From assembly GCA_019925105.1 (NCBI GenBank), contig JAHGAU010000030.1:62001-126000 (forward strand): 64,000 nt of DNA, read 5' to 3'. This document shows positions 49,304 through 59,969 of the stretch, in pieces. Source of the DNA: Niebla homalea (taxonomy: Eukaryota; Ascomycota; Lecanoromycetes; Lecanorales; Ramalinaceae). The notes under the pieces are model-generated. The model was not told where the DNA came from and did not search any database. It saw only the letters and a list, made by a program, of their open reading frames with translations. Position numbers and translations under genes: made by a program. Within the stretch, counting starts at the first letter, position 1; every line of letters begins with the position of its first letter.

Positions 49304-51196
49304 CTCTAGAATGCGTAATTCTTGTCCCGCTTGAGCAGTCGATTGCATCACATTACGTAGAGAAAATGTCTTGGCACCCATGTGGAGTTGACAACAGTAA
49401 AACTTATGACGTGTACGCGCTTAAACCAAGCGACTCCCATCTCTTCCAATGACCACAACTACCGAGAAAGATTAACAGTCACAAGCTTGGAACTGAGGAC
49501 CTTTACGAATACCTACTTTGATTGTCTTTCAGCAAAGGATTCTCTAAAATTCGAGTCGCCCATGACCTGAATTGAGTATGAGATTGCGCAAGCACGTTGC
49601 AATTTTTAGCGTTGTCAACAAGGGTACGGAATACGGCACATCCAAGACATTCCGAGGGACAATCTTTGGGTCCGCTCGCGGCGGTGCACCTATGAGACAG
49701 CCCTAGCTTCGGCCCTTCTCCTGGCTTACCTTAGTGCCCACCGTGCCTTACGCTTGTAAGGCCGGTATGGATCTAATAGGTACCAAGGTAATCGATCTGT
49801 TTTCCACCTATCCTATCCTTCCTTTAGTAGTAGACCCTGTGCCGTACATGCCGCGTGGCGAGTGACCGGATTGACTTGTTGTCCCGGTCGGACCAAGGGC
49901 TGGACGGGATAGGGTCATAGGGAGCCGCGAAGATTACTTATCTTTGCGAGTTGGACGGTGAAAAGGATACTACCCTTAGTACCCTACCTCACAGGCTCGT
50001 TCCAGGCTTTTGATCCGAGGTAGCCTCAATATTATTCTTGGCTTGATTTCAAATTGAGGCGTTCCCAGATCGATAAGCAAGTTGCATCCCTGCTCAATAG
50101 CTTTAATCACAAATGGGTGAGAGGACTTGGAGAAGACACACCGCCAACCCTTTACGCTGGAGTCCACAGGTAGCAATTAGGTAATCACTTCATCCATGGA
50201 AGCAAGGAGCGCGTTGTCGCAAGCTCTTACGCGCGCAAGTGTCATGTACTACCCCTGCTAGTACTAGGTGGTCTCACTGACAAGTTGACACTGTTGAATA
50301 CAGGGTTCACAACTTCGCATAATCTCTTGGAACTCTTGGAGTTCTTAGAACCTTCCAGGGACAGATACGCGGGGTACATCCTATGTGTAGTCTTGGTGAG
50401 ACTCTACGTACCTGGGGCGGACAGAGGTCATTCGTCAAGGGTGTCTGCAAGGGGCTACTCCCAAACGGAGCCATTTCCTGCATCGAGCCTACTTCACTAT
50501 CTGACTCACGTCACGTACCGCGCTAGCTATCAGGCGTACAAAGCCTGCACCGCCGTAACGACGGCACGACGGGAGGTTGCAGACTTCATTTCCAGACCCT
50601 GAGTTTGGCATCCTTCGTTTGGCATCCTGAGTTTGGCTTGGCTGATGATTGATGAGCGGTCAGCGACCATTGTCCAGTTCTGTCCAGTTCTACCTGTTGA
50701 TGGGGACGCATCAGCGAGTCAGCGTCGACGTAAAGACCGTGTATCGGAGCGGCTCCTTCATTGCACCTTGCGCAAATACTATCCAATCGTCGGGCAACAC
50801 ATTATACATATGTAGTCATCATACACGACAGTCCCACACACACTTCAAGCAGCCTTAATAGGGCGTCTTACGGTCTTCAACTGCCGCATCACCAGCCTTG
50901 GCGATCATTAATAGGCCTAACCACTCTTGGCAGGGTAGAAGCCTCCATGCCGTCAGCTTATGGTGCAAGGCTAATATACGCCATTCAGAGGACTTGAGCA
51001 GCAGTGAGGATAAAATTCTGTATGGTTGCCATCCTTCACAAATCATCATCGTGCAAGCCAACAAGGCTCGAATCCTCGCAATGAGGATCCACACGACCTA
51101 CTTAAACGCTGCGGCAGGGCCTGCTGTTCCTGCTGCCCCTATTGCCCCTGTTGCCCCTGCCCCAGCAACTCCCACCCCCCTCATCCAATACATGTC
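49304..51196. other. intergenic, no supportable gene
   Basis: About 1.9 kb in the middle of the cluster with only short, motif-free frames. It holds the 3' end of the AKR gene and the promoter of the regulator gene; I see no relic of another enzyme. Confidence 0.45.
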
Positions 51197-52251
51197 ATGG
51201 CTGCCCGCCCCACATACCCATCCACATCTCACTTGAGGAATGCCTGTGATGCCTGTACGGCCGCCAAAGTGAAGTGCTCGCAAGGACGGCCCCAATGCAA
51301 ACGGTGCGAGTATCGTGGCTTCTTGTGCCAGTACAGCGTCTCGCTACGGGCTACCAAGAATGCAAGGCGACCCAACAGTGTCTCCAGCAGTGTGCCCAGT
51401 GCTTTCGATTCGACAGCCACCAGCAGCAACCATGACAGCCACGAAACCCTTGACGACGTCTCCATGGCTTCGCCCTCGGCCCAATCTACACAGCGCGTCT
51501 TCTCTCATGCGTACAATCAGATTACGCCTTCGTTCGACGATGAGAGCCTCTTACCTTCCTACTTCGACGATTGGGACCCAGACGCGACGAATCCCAGCCT
51601 TCAGATCGGCTTTCCAGAGAGCAATGAAGACACAGCGCCTTTCTTCCCCAACTTCATCAATCTCCCCAACCAGAATTCCAGTAACAACAACAATAAACGC
51701 TCCCACTCAAACAACCTTGTGGCCAAGGCTGCCTCCTCCTTTCATGCCGTTCCACCACCAAGCCTGCCTCTGTCGACTCCAGCACTAACACCCCCGACCT
51801 CGGCATCAGATTCCATCTCGTTACCCCAGACCTGCCAATGCCAACAGCTCATCCTCTCCAAGCTCAGCGAAATATCCCACCGCCAGGCCAACCACACAGT
51901 TCCCTTTGATCAATGCCTGTCGGAAAACAAGTCCGTCATCTCGCTATGCAACACCACCGTCAATTGCAGCAATACGCATCACGAGGACGATCTGGTCTTG
52001 ATGCTGACGCATCTAGCCCTTATCACCCACGTCATTCTCTTCTACGATCGTCCATTGGGGTCGCAGTACGAGCCCGCGGACGATTCTTCCGGCGAAGACG
52101 GTCAAGCCATCCAGACAAGCGGCGCGATCGTCCATCACTCCCAGCACTCAGATCGTAAGAAGCAGCAATTGCAACGGCCATCCTCCAAACCCCAACCCCA
52201 ATCCCACCTTCACCGTCGTGCCCAGAGCAAACTTGATCCTTCTCACGAGCG

Positions 52252-52282
<31 letters not shown>

Positions 52283-52615
52283 CGGCAGCAGCCCATTCTC
52301 CCTCGCGTCCGCCTCTCGCTCGGCACCTACGAGCTCGACAGCCGCGATGAGCAGATCCTGCAGAACAATCTCCTCCGCATCGAGCTGTCCAAGATCAAGA
52401 GCTTGATGGAAGCCTTCGAGCGGCGCTTCTGCACCCTCGAGTGGATGAGTGGGGGTGCGACCGGCATGGGTGGTGAGCATAATAACAGGTTAGGCGGGAT
52501 GAGCAAACATGGCGACGGCGAGGAGAAGCCCCTAGGCGAGATTATGACCTGGTTGAAGAGGAGGTTGAGGGGGAACTATGAGGCCTTGGCGCATTGGGGC
52601 GGGGTTGGGCTGTGA
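51197..52615 (+). CDS. AflR-like Zn2Cys6 transcription factor
   Basis: A single exon encodes 472 aa. The start is chosen because it places the zinc cluster near the N-terminus as in AflR. The six Cys are at 17, 20, 27, 34, 37 and 44 (CDAC, x6, C, x6, CKRC, x6, C), with the basic AKVKCSQGRPQCKRC face. A Ser/Pro-rich middle follows, then a short Cys-containing conserved strand (QTCQCQQLILSKLSEI), a polyglutamine tract from CAA repeats (about 52254-52284), and the helical C-terminus LLRIELSKIKSLMEAFERRF...LKRRLRGNYEAL, typical of the AflR C-terminal domain. I infer the pathway-specific activator of this cluster. Its C-terminal half overlaps long antisense frames that are shadows. Confidence 0.9.
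52254..52284. repeat. CAA microsatellite encoding polyglutamine
   Basis: About ten CAA/CAG codons in a row within the regulator gene; likely length-variable between strains. Confidence 0.85.
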
Positions 52616-52769
52616 ATGTTGGGGATTGTAGACCTTTTGGAGAGGACATAGGTGGTGATGGGGGGATGCTTTTTGTCTTTGCTCTTCGAGCTTTGTTGCA
52701 TGTCAGCGAGGGTTCAGGGTCTCCCATTGGTTACCGTAGTATCCCACGGGAGACTGCGCCCAGCCGAGG

Positions 52770-53153
52770 TTCCATTTGGCTGAGAGTCACCACCAAAATT
52801 TGCCCTCGCTACGCACACCTTCCCGTGGGACACCGCAGTCTGAAGGTGAAAATTTTGGTAGCCCCCAAAGCCCCTTAGAGCCGGCCCAAAGACCACCCCG
52901 AAAGCTCCCCAAGGCCACCCCAAAAGCCACCCTGACGGCCACTACTCGTAAGGATTACATACATGCGCAATGGTGTCGGGGTGCGTATGGTTGATAGGCC
53001 CGTGAAGGCTCAGTGTACGACGGTAGTGGAGAAGTAAGATACCTCAAAAATACCATTTACATTTGCGCCAAACCATGGTAAAACGCGGTATCCCATGGAA
53101 GAGAGTGTGCTTACCTAGCGAGCGTGAATTTTGGTGGTACTTTCAGCCGCACA
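52770..53153. mobile_element. foldback / MITE-like inverted-repeat element
   Basis: The arm GGCTGAGAGTCACCACCAAAATT...CTCGCT...CACACC...CCCGTGGGACACCG (52770-52833) is matched in inverse orientation by CGGTATCCCATGG...GTGTGC...AGCGAG...AATTTTGGTGGTACTTTCAGCC (53087-53153). Each arm is about 65 bp, with scattered mismatches. An additional internal copy of AAAATTTTGGT lies near 52848. The roughly 250-bp interior encodes nothing. It sits between the regulator and the O-methyltransferase genes. Confidence 0.7.
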
Positions 53154-53543
53154 GGCTACATGATACCCCCCACTGACATGCAACAGCCCTTTTATATCGG
53201 AGGAACGACCGAGGGACGGGCGGGTCTTGTTATGAAAGAAAAGGATAAGCCATGTACGCTGCTCGCTCTCTTGGGCTCATCAGGATCTCAAAAGGGATTT
53301 TCAAAAGCAAGCCCAAATGCATTGTGCCCTGCTTTTCCGGCCAAACAGAGAAAAAAACAAAGAAAAATGAGAGCAGAGAAGTCACAATCTAATCCCTCCA
53401 ATGATGATCTTTATTGCCTGGCCTCTTGCCCAAATGTCACTTTTCCCCTCATCTCAAAACCCCCCCTGCCCCCCGCTCGTCCACCTTTTTCCGAAAAAGA
53501 TGAGCAACTTCCCCCGGAACTGCCTTCTATGAGGAATGCCCAT

Positions 53544-55664
53544 TCACCACCTCCCCTGCCCATTCACCACCCCCTGCCCATTCACCCCCACCCCCTCCCC
53601 TCCCCCTCCCCCTCCCTCTCCACCCACCCACTCAGCCTCAATGACCCACAGCAACCCCCCACGTTCCTCGCGCCGCGGAACGCGAACCGGGGGGCTCGCC
53701 CGGCCGAACAGGCCGGTCCACTCCTCCACGGTGCGCTCCTTGCTGTTGAACATGGCCATCATGCAGAGGTCGAGGTTGCGGAGCAGGCGCTCGTCCCAGA
53801 AGCTCATCGTTGGCTCCTTTTCCTTCTCGTTGTTGGTGTTGTTGTTAGTGGTGGTGCCGTTGGAGGAGGAGGAGGAGGGGGAGGAGGAGGAGGGGGAGGG
53901 TTCGGCGATGCTGCGACCGCGCGAGGGGAGGACCCCTTCGTTGATGAGGATCCGAGTGCCGCGTGTGAGGGCGGGGATCAGGTTGGACAGGAATTTGACG
54001 ACGTAGGCGTCGGGCCAGTTGAGGAGGACGGAGCGGAAGAGGTAGAGGGATGCGCCTTTAAGGGGGGGGGAAAGGAGGGGGTTCAGTCTTGTTTTCTTTT
54101 CCTTTTGCTGTGGCAATGGGAGGGTTGGAAGGTTGGAGAGCCGGGGGGGGGGGGTGGGGTTGTGAAATGTCTTCAACGGAAATTCGTTGGAGAAAAGGCG
54201 GGAGGGTTGCTTGCTTGCAGTGGGAAGGCGCAAAAGATCAAGAGAAGGGAAGAGAGAGGGGTCCTCACCTTTGACGGGCTGGACGTTGTTCATGTCATAC
54301 TCCTGGAACTCGATGGTGTTCTTGTACTTCTCCGGCAGCATCCTTTCCCCATCCGCGGCCGTGTACCGCAGATCCTGGACCACAAAGGTCAAGTCTGGTG
54401 CGGAGTTGGCGATTGCCATGCTGATGTGCCCGTGCGAGCCTCCGATCTATAAAATCCCGCAGACGACAATGGAACGTCAGCGAGTAGACTATGCTTTTCA
54501 AAGAAAAAGGCCAGAAGTCGAAGGCTGCAGGAAAAGAGAACGGCAGAAGAAAACGGTGCTGGGGAAGAAGGAGGGGAAGAAAGGAGGGTCCTGGTCAACA
54601 GGAAAAGGAAAAGGAGGGAGAGAAAGAGATAGAAGGGGGGCGGAAGGGGGAGTGAGAGAGAGGCACATACATCAACGACCTTCCCCTTCCCCAACGCCTT
54701 CCAATCATAACCCTTGACCAGATACTCAACCCGATGACTATCCCCCTTGGAGAAATTCCCCATCGCACTCCCAAACACCCTCGCCCTCTCCTCCCTCTTC
54801 CCGCCCCGACCCACGGCGCCCTTCTCGCCCAGGTAGCCGAAGATGGTCTTTCCGCGGCCGCCCGGTTCCCCAAACGCCAGTCCGAACCCGGTCTCCCCCT
54901 GATCCTCCGACTGCTGCTGGCCCTTGTCGGCGCCCCCCCACTTCTCGTACGCGTCGACGGCGTAGACGGCCGCGGGGCCCCACTCCTCGAGCGTCATGGA
55001 CAGCCAGTCGCGGATCTGAGACGAGTTCTGCGCGAGCGAGAGGGACATGGCCGTGTGCGCGACAGTGTTGGGGACGGGTTCGGTGAAGATGTGGTGCAGG
55101 ATGGCGTGCCGGAGGATGCGGGTGAGGAGGGGAAGCGGGAGCGAGGTGACTTCCGCAAGGGTGGTGAAGGAGGTCGGGGCCGGGGAGGGTTCGGACGGGG
55201 TGGGGCCGACGACGTGAGTGGGGATGGAGTACCGGAGGAGAAAGTGGAGGGTGATGTTGGTGTTGTATTGCTAGATTTGGAAGGGAGTCAACTCCGTCCG
55301 GTGAGTTTCTTTTCCAATCGGCCTTTTCCGTGTGTGGATGGGGGGGAGGGGGGGTTGGGGGGGATGGGTGGGGGGGAGGTTGATAGGAGAACAAAGGTTC
55401 CTGAGAGACGATAATGACACGCACGTTCCAAGCTTGCCACCTCAACGTCTCGACAGGACCTAATGCCAGAGCGGCCATATCCTCGGCCGCCCTCAGCAAA
55501 GCCAACCTCGCATCGTTCAGCTCGTGTTGATCGGCTGGGATGGGGAATTGGGCCGGTCCATCGACGGCGAATGAAGGGTCTGGGAGGTCATGCTTCTGGA
55601 TGTAGTGGGCGAGCTTCTCTGACTCGGTTGAGATTTTGCTAGCGAGTGCGGTGAGGGACGCCAT
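53544..55664 (-). CDS. O-methyltransferase (AflP/OmtA-like), atypical active site
   Basis: Four exons, 55664-55425, 55270-54671, 54446-54269 and 54055-53544, encode about 509 aa, longer than the usual ~420. The N-terminal dimerisation/winged-helix part has ITLHFLLRYSIP and EVTSLPLPLLTRILRHA. The SAM-binding motif VVDIGGSHGHISMAIA is restored exactly across intron 2, and FVVQDL follows. Motif IV reads VLLNWPDAYVVKFLSNLIPAL: the position of the catalytic His in the family H-[ND]-W-x-D motif is Leu. Extra length comes from a Ser/Asn-rich insertion (SSSSS...TTTNNNTNN) and a Gly-rich tail. Introns carry long C runs on the coding strand. It should methylate a phenol hydroxyl, if still active. The extended Gly-rich end could mean the true stop lies elsewhere by a missed intron. 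Confidence 0.85.
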
Positions 55665-56339
55665 TTGATGGAAATTTGGCTCAGAGTGTTGGGCTCTTGG
55701 ATGGATTTCTTGTGTTTGGATCTCAGAGTCGCAACGGAGAGGAGAAGAGAGGAGAGGACTCCAAGTGGATGAGGAAATATCACAAGGAAGAAGCAGGTCA
55801 AACATCGATGTAGACCTGGGCCGTAGCCATCACTATTTCTCTTCGAGACTTACTACTATCGTATCCCTTACCATGGGCATCCCGAAGGCTTTGACCATGT
55901 CTCCAGTGCGGCTTACCCTTTACCGAACTCGACACCGAATCTTCGGGTTTGTCCTTTCCACCCCCTTTTAAACTCCTCAGGATTCCCCGGCAGCAAGATG
56001 TGCTCGGTCTCGCAGGTAATGCCGATACCGACCCTATGTCTTGTTGGCTGGCTGAATTAATATCGAGACTCCAACCAGTCCAAGAAGGCTAATGAGATGG
56101 CCCAAATGCTTACTGAAATTTTACAGGATTACTTGGAAATTCCTGCACGATCGCCAGCATTGCTTTTACCATGATCGCCTTATTTCCATACTGCCTTTGT
56201 AACATATGGCAGACGAACAAAAGGGCGGGCATCAGTGACACTGATAAGCCAGCATTGAGATGATCCTTTTGATTCCTCAGCTTCATGAAACAGCATAGAG
56301 TCCATAGTGGTAGAAGCTCATAGTAAGATGTCGTCGTTC
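55665..56339. other. intergenic, OMT promoter and MDR 3' region
   Basis: Upstream of the O-methyltransferase start on the minus strand; a pyrimidine-rich stretch precedes the ATG on that strand. No further gene seen. Confidence 0.45.
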
Positions 56340-57483
56340 CTACGTCCACGGATCCATCACAAGCTTGTGCCCACTCACACCACCCTTCATCATCCAATCC
56401 AGCACATCCTGCACCTTTGTTAAGCCTCCCTCAACCAGATGCTGTCTCGTCGGCACCACCAGCCCCTTCTCCAATCCTTTCGGCACATACTCATCAAAAA
56501 ACCACCTCGCAATCTCCTTGTTCGCCGGCTCCTCGAACGCAAAACTATACGGCGCAAATTTCCGGGTCACGTTCTCCGGAATCGGCTTGTTGCCCATGGG
56601 CGGGATCAGCGTGTTATAGCTGCCACCACCAATAGAGGAGAGATAGTCGGAGAAGATGTCTGTGACGGGAGCGATGCCGATGGTGTCGAAGATGGCCGTA
56701 TAAGGGCCCTGGGATTCCAGGTCCTTGATGATGGATGAGGCTGGCTGAGTGTGATCGATGACGTGCGCTGGACCCAGACTCGACACGAAATCTTTGTTCT
56801 GAGGGGAAGAAGTGGTGATGACGGTGTAACCGGCTGTGACGGCGTATTTGATCGCTAGACCACCGCATGAGCTCGAGCCGCCGTAGATGAGAACTTTTTC
56901 GTTCTTGGGCTGGACTGCGCCGTCAAGAGAGGGACGAGCCAATTGGAGATGGATGCTGAGTGCGGAGACGATGGCAGCAGCGTTGAGGATCGTTGCTGCC
57001 GCGCCCTGCACCCCGACCGATGAGGCCACCTTGGAGCTGTGGGGGATACTGGCGAGAGAATACTTCTGGAAGGAGCCATATGCCGGGTTGCCGATTTGAT
57101 TTCCAGGACGCATAGTGGTGATCTGGTCCCCCGGCTGGAACGGAGATGAGGAATCACCGACGGCTTCCACGATACCTGCATGGGATGTTCCCAGAATGTT
57201 GGGATAAGGTATGGGATGGGTACCAAACCTGTTTAGACCTTGAGTATCAGTGCGTGATTGAGAAGAGATGATCCCCTCGGAAACAGTGGGTTCGAAAGAT
57301 CAGAATCGGAAATCAAGATTGGACTACTAGGGCATACTTTTGAATTTTGGAGTCGATGGGACTGAAGGCAATGCATGTGATCTTCATAAGGACCTCCCCG
57401 GGTCCAGGCTTTGGAGTATCAGTGTTATTATCGAGCTCGACATTAGCTTTGGCAGTGGGAATCCACGCAGCCACATTCGCCAT
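56340..57483 (-). CDS. zinc-independent MDR family oxidoreductase (enoyl reductase/ToxD-like)
   Basis: Two exons, 57483-57338 and 57228-56340 (intron GTATGC...ACAG), encode about 344 aa. The GroES-like N-domain reads KPGPGEVLMKITCIAFSPID, then ILGTSHAGIVEAVG and FQPGDQI. The Rossmann domain has IYGGSSSCGGLAIKYA, the NADPH-binding loop. The catalytic-zinc Cys/His ligands and the structural-zinc Cys cluster of alcohol dehydrogenases are absent, so this is a quinone-reductase/enoyl-reductase-type member common in fungal clusters (ToxD type). The C-terminus has HLVEGGLTKVQDVLDWMMKGGVSGHKLV, the usual ending. I infer reduction of a conjugated double bond or quinone of an intermediate. Confidence 0.9.
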
Positions 57484-57875
57484 GATGGGTGATTTCTGGT
57501 GAAGACTCAGAGGTCGGATCAGATTTGAGATGTTGAAATTTGGCTTGATCTTGAATTGGACAATGACGCTCATCAACAGGATCACAAAGAAGCGAAAGGT
57601 AGTTCTAGAGGTAGAAAGAGAAAGGAAAGGCATGTGAATGGTAAAAAAACTTCGGAGATAAATCTATTTATATCTCGAGCATGACACTCGCAGACACTCA
57701 AGGCACTTCCATCACTTCGGAAGACCCTTGTAAGTGGTGATCCCACCAACCCAGTGGTGTCAGGCTGTCAGCAAGGAACAAGTGAGGCGCGTAATACTTG
57801 TGGTTTGGTATGGTACTAGGCAAGGTAGGTATGGAAATCAAAATTGGGGCCCTGGAACCCCGGGATTCTGGGGTA

Positions 57876-57916
57876 TTCGGGCCAGTGGGGTTCGGGAGTC
57901 GGGACACTGGCCCGAA
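57876..57916. repeat. 12-bp inverted repeat (hairpin)
   Basis: TTCGGGCCAGTG and CACTGGCCCGAA form a perfect stem around 17 bases in an otherwise G-rich spacer downstream of the SDR gene. It could act as a 3'-end structure or be a transposon scar. Confidence 0.7.
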
Positions 57917-58019
57917 CCCCGCGAGCCCCGTAGAACTAAGGTAGTGTCGCAAAACCCGTGGCCCGAAAAGTACAGGGTTTTGAGTCTTGACGCTTGAGGG
58001 TATGAGCTAATCTTACTCA

Positions 58020-58886
58020 TCATCCTCCAGCTCCTCCCGAAATGGTCAGGTTTTGCCCTGCAGTCATCAACTCATCAGCGAAACCGAACAAAAGTCGACC
58101 GGAAGCCCGAACAAAGGAATCCCGTCACTCACCACTCATCCATCCACCATCCTCACTCGCCAAGAACACCACCACCCTGGCGATATCGACCGGCATCGCC
58201 ATCCTCCTCATCGGGGTCCTCTTGGTCACAAAGTCCTCGATATTATTAATCGTCCAGCTCGCGTCAGCCCCGGGAATATACTTGTACCCGACATCCGCCG
58301 CCATGTCCGTCTTCACGCCGCCGGGCGAGATCGAGTTCACCGTGATGCCCCGAGCCCCGAAATCCGGCGCAAAGCATCGGGCAAACGCCTCCACGGCGCA
58401 CTTACTCCCGGCGTAGACGGCATGCTCCTTGATGGCGTTGCGGGCTGAGATGGAGGACATGAGGATCAGGCGGCCATTGTCCGAGAGGTGTTTGTAGGCT
58501 GCTTGGCCGACGAAGAATTGGCCCCGCGTGTTGAGGTTGAAGACCCGATCAAAGTCGGCAGGTTGAACCGTCTCCAGAGGGGCGAAGTGCTCGATCCCGG
58601 AGTTGGAGACCACGATGTCGAGGTGCTGGTAGCGCTCTAGCACGGCCTTGAACAGTTTCTCGATTTCTTCGGGATTGGAAATGTCGGCTTGGAGCGCAAT
58701 GGTGTCACTGCCTGCAGCTTGGATTTCTTGAGCGAGCGCCTCGGCAGGTCCGGCGCTGCTGTTGTAGTTGATGGCTACTTTGGCCCCGCGGGCTCCGAGC
58801 TCGTGTGCTATACCTGCGCCGATGCCCTTGCCGGCGCCGGTGACGAGGGCGACCTTGCCTTCGAGGCTCTGCGCTTGGGGAGGCAT
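58020..58886 (-). CDS. SDR reductase (THN/versicolorin reductase-like)
   Basis: Two exons, 58886-58133 and 58057-58020 (intron GTGAGT...GCAG), encode about 263 aa. The start is chosen at the ATG just before SLEGKVALVTGAGKGIG, since an upstream in-frame ATG would add a 26-residue tail of no known use. Motifs: TGAGKGIG cofactor loop (residues 16-23), NSG (usually NAG), the catalytic Ser in LMSSISAR, YAGSK (Tyr and Lys) and ISPGGVKTDM. The C-terminal exon completes GGWMSGQNLTISGGAGG. Wording matches trihydroxynaphthalene reductase and versicolorin ketoreductase (Ver-1/StcU, MdpC) families. It is divergently paired with the scytalone-dehydratase-like gene. I infer NADPH reduction of a hydroxy-naphthalene or -anthraquinone ring before dehydration. 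Confidence 0.92.
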
Positions 58887-58982
58887 CCTGGACGAACAGT
58901 CCTCAAAGTGTTGGGATCCCTGGAATAATCGCCACAAGGTAGTGTCTGGACCAGAGCGGCCCACCTTTGGTCTTAGATGAAG

Positions 58983-58990
58983 TATAAATA
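58983..58990 (+). promoter_or_regulatory. TATA box, divergent SDR / dehydratase promoter
   Basis: TATAAATA lies 79 bp before the dehydratase start on the plus strand and about 97 bp from the SDR start on the other. The whole shared promoter is only about 180 bp, so the pair is probably co-regulated. Confidence 0.65.
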
Positions 58991-59068
58991 CGGCGAGGCA
59001 TTCGGCACACTCGGGGCATCTTCACATCCGTCCATTCTCATTCCGGTCCAAGTCTCTCCCCCGTCGCC

Positions 59069-59969
59069 ATGCTGACCGAGCCTACGAAGCCTGCGTCCCA
59101 ACACTCATCGTCAGCCAAAGAGACGCTACCTACGGCCGATCTGTTTGCTCGAATAATCATGTTCTTATTCTGGGGCCCCAAAAGCCCAACCCCATCAACC
59201 TCTTGTCAGATTGGAAGGGTACATCACTTACCATCATGAACTCTACAGGGAAACCGACTTACGAAGGTATGCATGTGGAATCCTATCCTTGCTTGCAGCG
59301 ACTGAGACTGCCGAATCTTCCAGAATGGCTCGCTTGCAGCGAATTGGCGTTCGAGTGGGCAGAAAGTTACGATGAGAAGGTCAGCCTCGAAGACCCAAGG
59401 TTTCGTAATCTTGGCTCACCCACCATGACAGGACTGGACTCGCCTCCACAATATCCTCGCCCCAACACTCGTCGTGCGTCACCTTCCCTCCAGCATCCCT
59501 TGCCACCAGTGTGTTTTGTCTGGCCTGATCCGTCTTCTAGATCGACTACGGCGGCGTGAATAACGCCCTCTTCACTGATATGCCGGCCAACGACTTCATC
59601 ACCATGATGAAGAATCCCCTGTTTCTCGGGGACCCCAACATCGTCTCCCAACACCTGCTCGGGCTTTCCAAATGGGAAAAGGTCTCGGATACCGAGGTTG
59701 TGAGCCAACATCAGAGCAGGGCGGCGCACATCCGGTATGAAGAAGGCCAAAAGGGGAAGAAGGTGGCAGTCAAGGGACACGGGCATGGGAGGGTGGAGAT
59801 GCGATACAAGTTGGTAGATGGAGATGCTGGGGCGGGGAAGGCGTGGAAGTGGGCAGGGATCAAGACCAAGGTGCATTTCAACGAGTATGAGTTCGAGAAG
59901 GTGTTTCTGGGGAGCGCCGGCAAGTTCGAGGAGGATAAGGCCGAGGCGGCAAGTGGAACTTCTTCGTAG
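59069..59969 (+). CDS. scytalone dehydratase-like protein
   Basis: The core is built from exons 59340-59379, 59432-59473 (only 42 nt) and 59541-59969, with introns GTCAGC...GACAG and GTGCGT...TCTAG. Joining them restores ELAFEWAESYDEK, then DWTRLHNILAPTLV, then IDYGGVNNALF, exactly the scytalone dehydratase order. Residues known from the Magnaporthe enzyme are kept: Tyr and Asp in ESYD, Tyr in IDYGG, His in SQHLLG and His in KGHGHG. The C-terminus is short and acidic (EEDKAEAASG). The ATG at 59069 is the first after the TATA box. How it joins 59340 is uncertain; a GTATGC donor at 59267 is likely. The family removes water from reduced naphthol or anthrone rings (DHN-melanin; MdpB-like in anthraquinones). 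Confidence 0.85.

Noticed and set aside
53124..54452. 442-codon open frame on the plus strand
   Set aside because: It is antisense to the O-methyltransferase exons and intron 3, and its translation is low-complexity Pro/Gly/Glu. The minus strand has SAM-binding motifs and splice sites.
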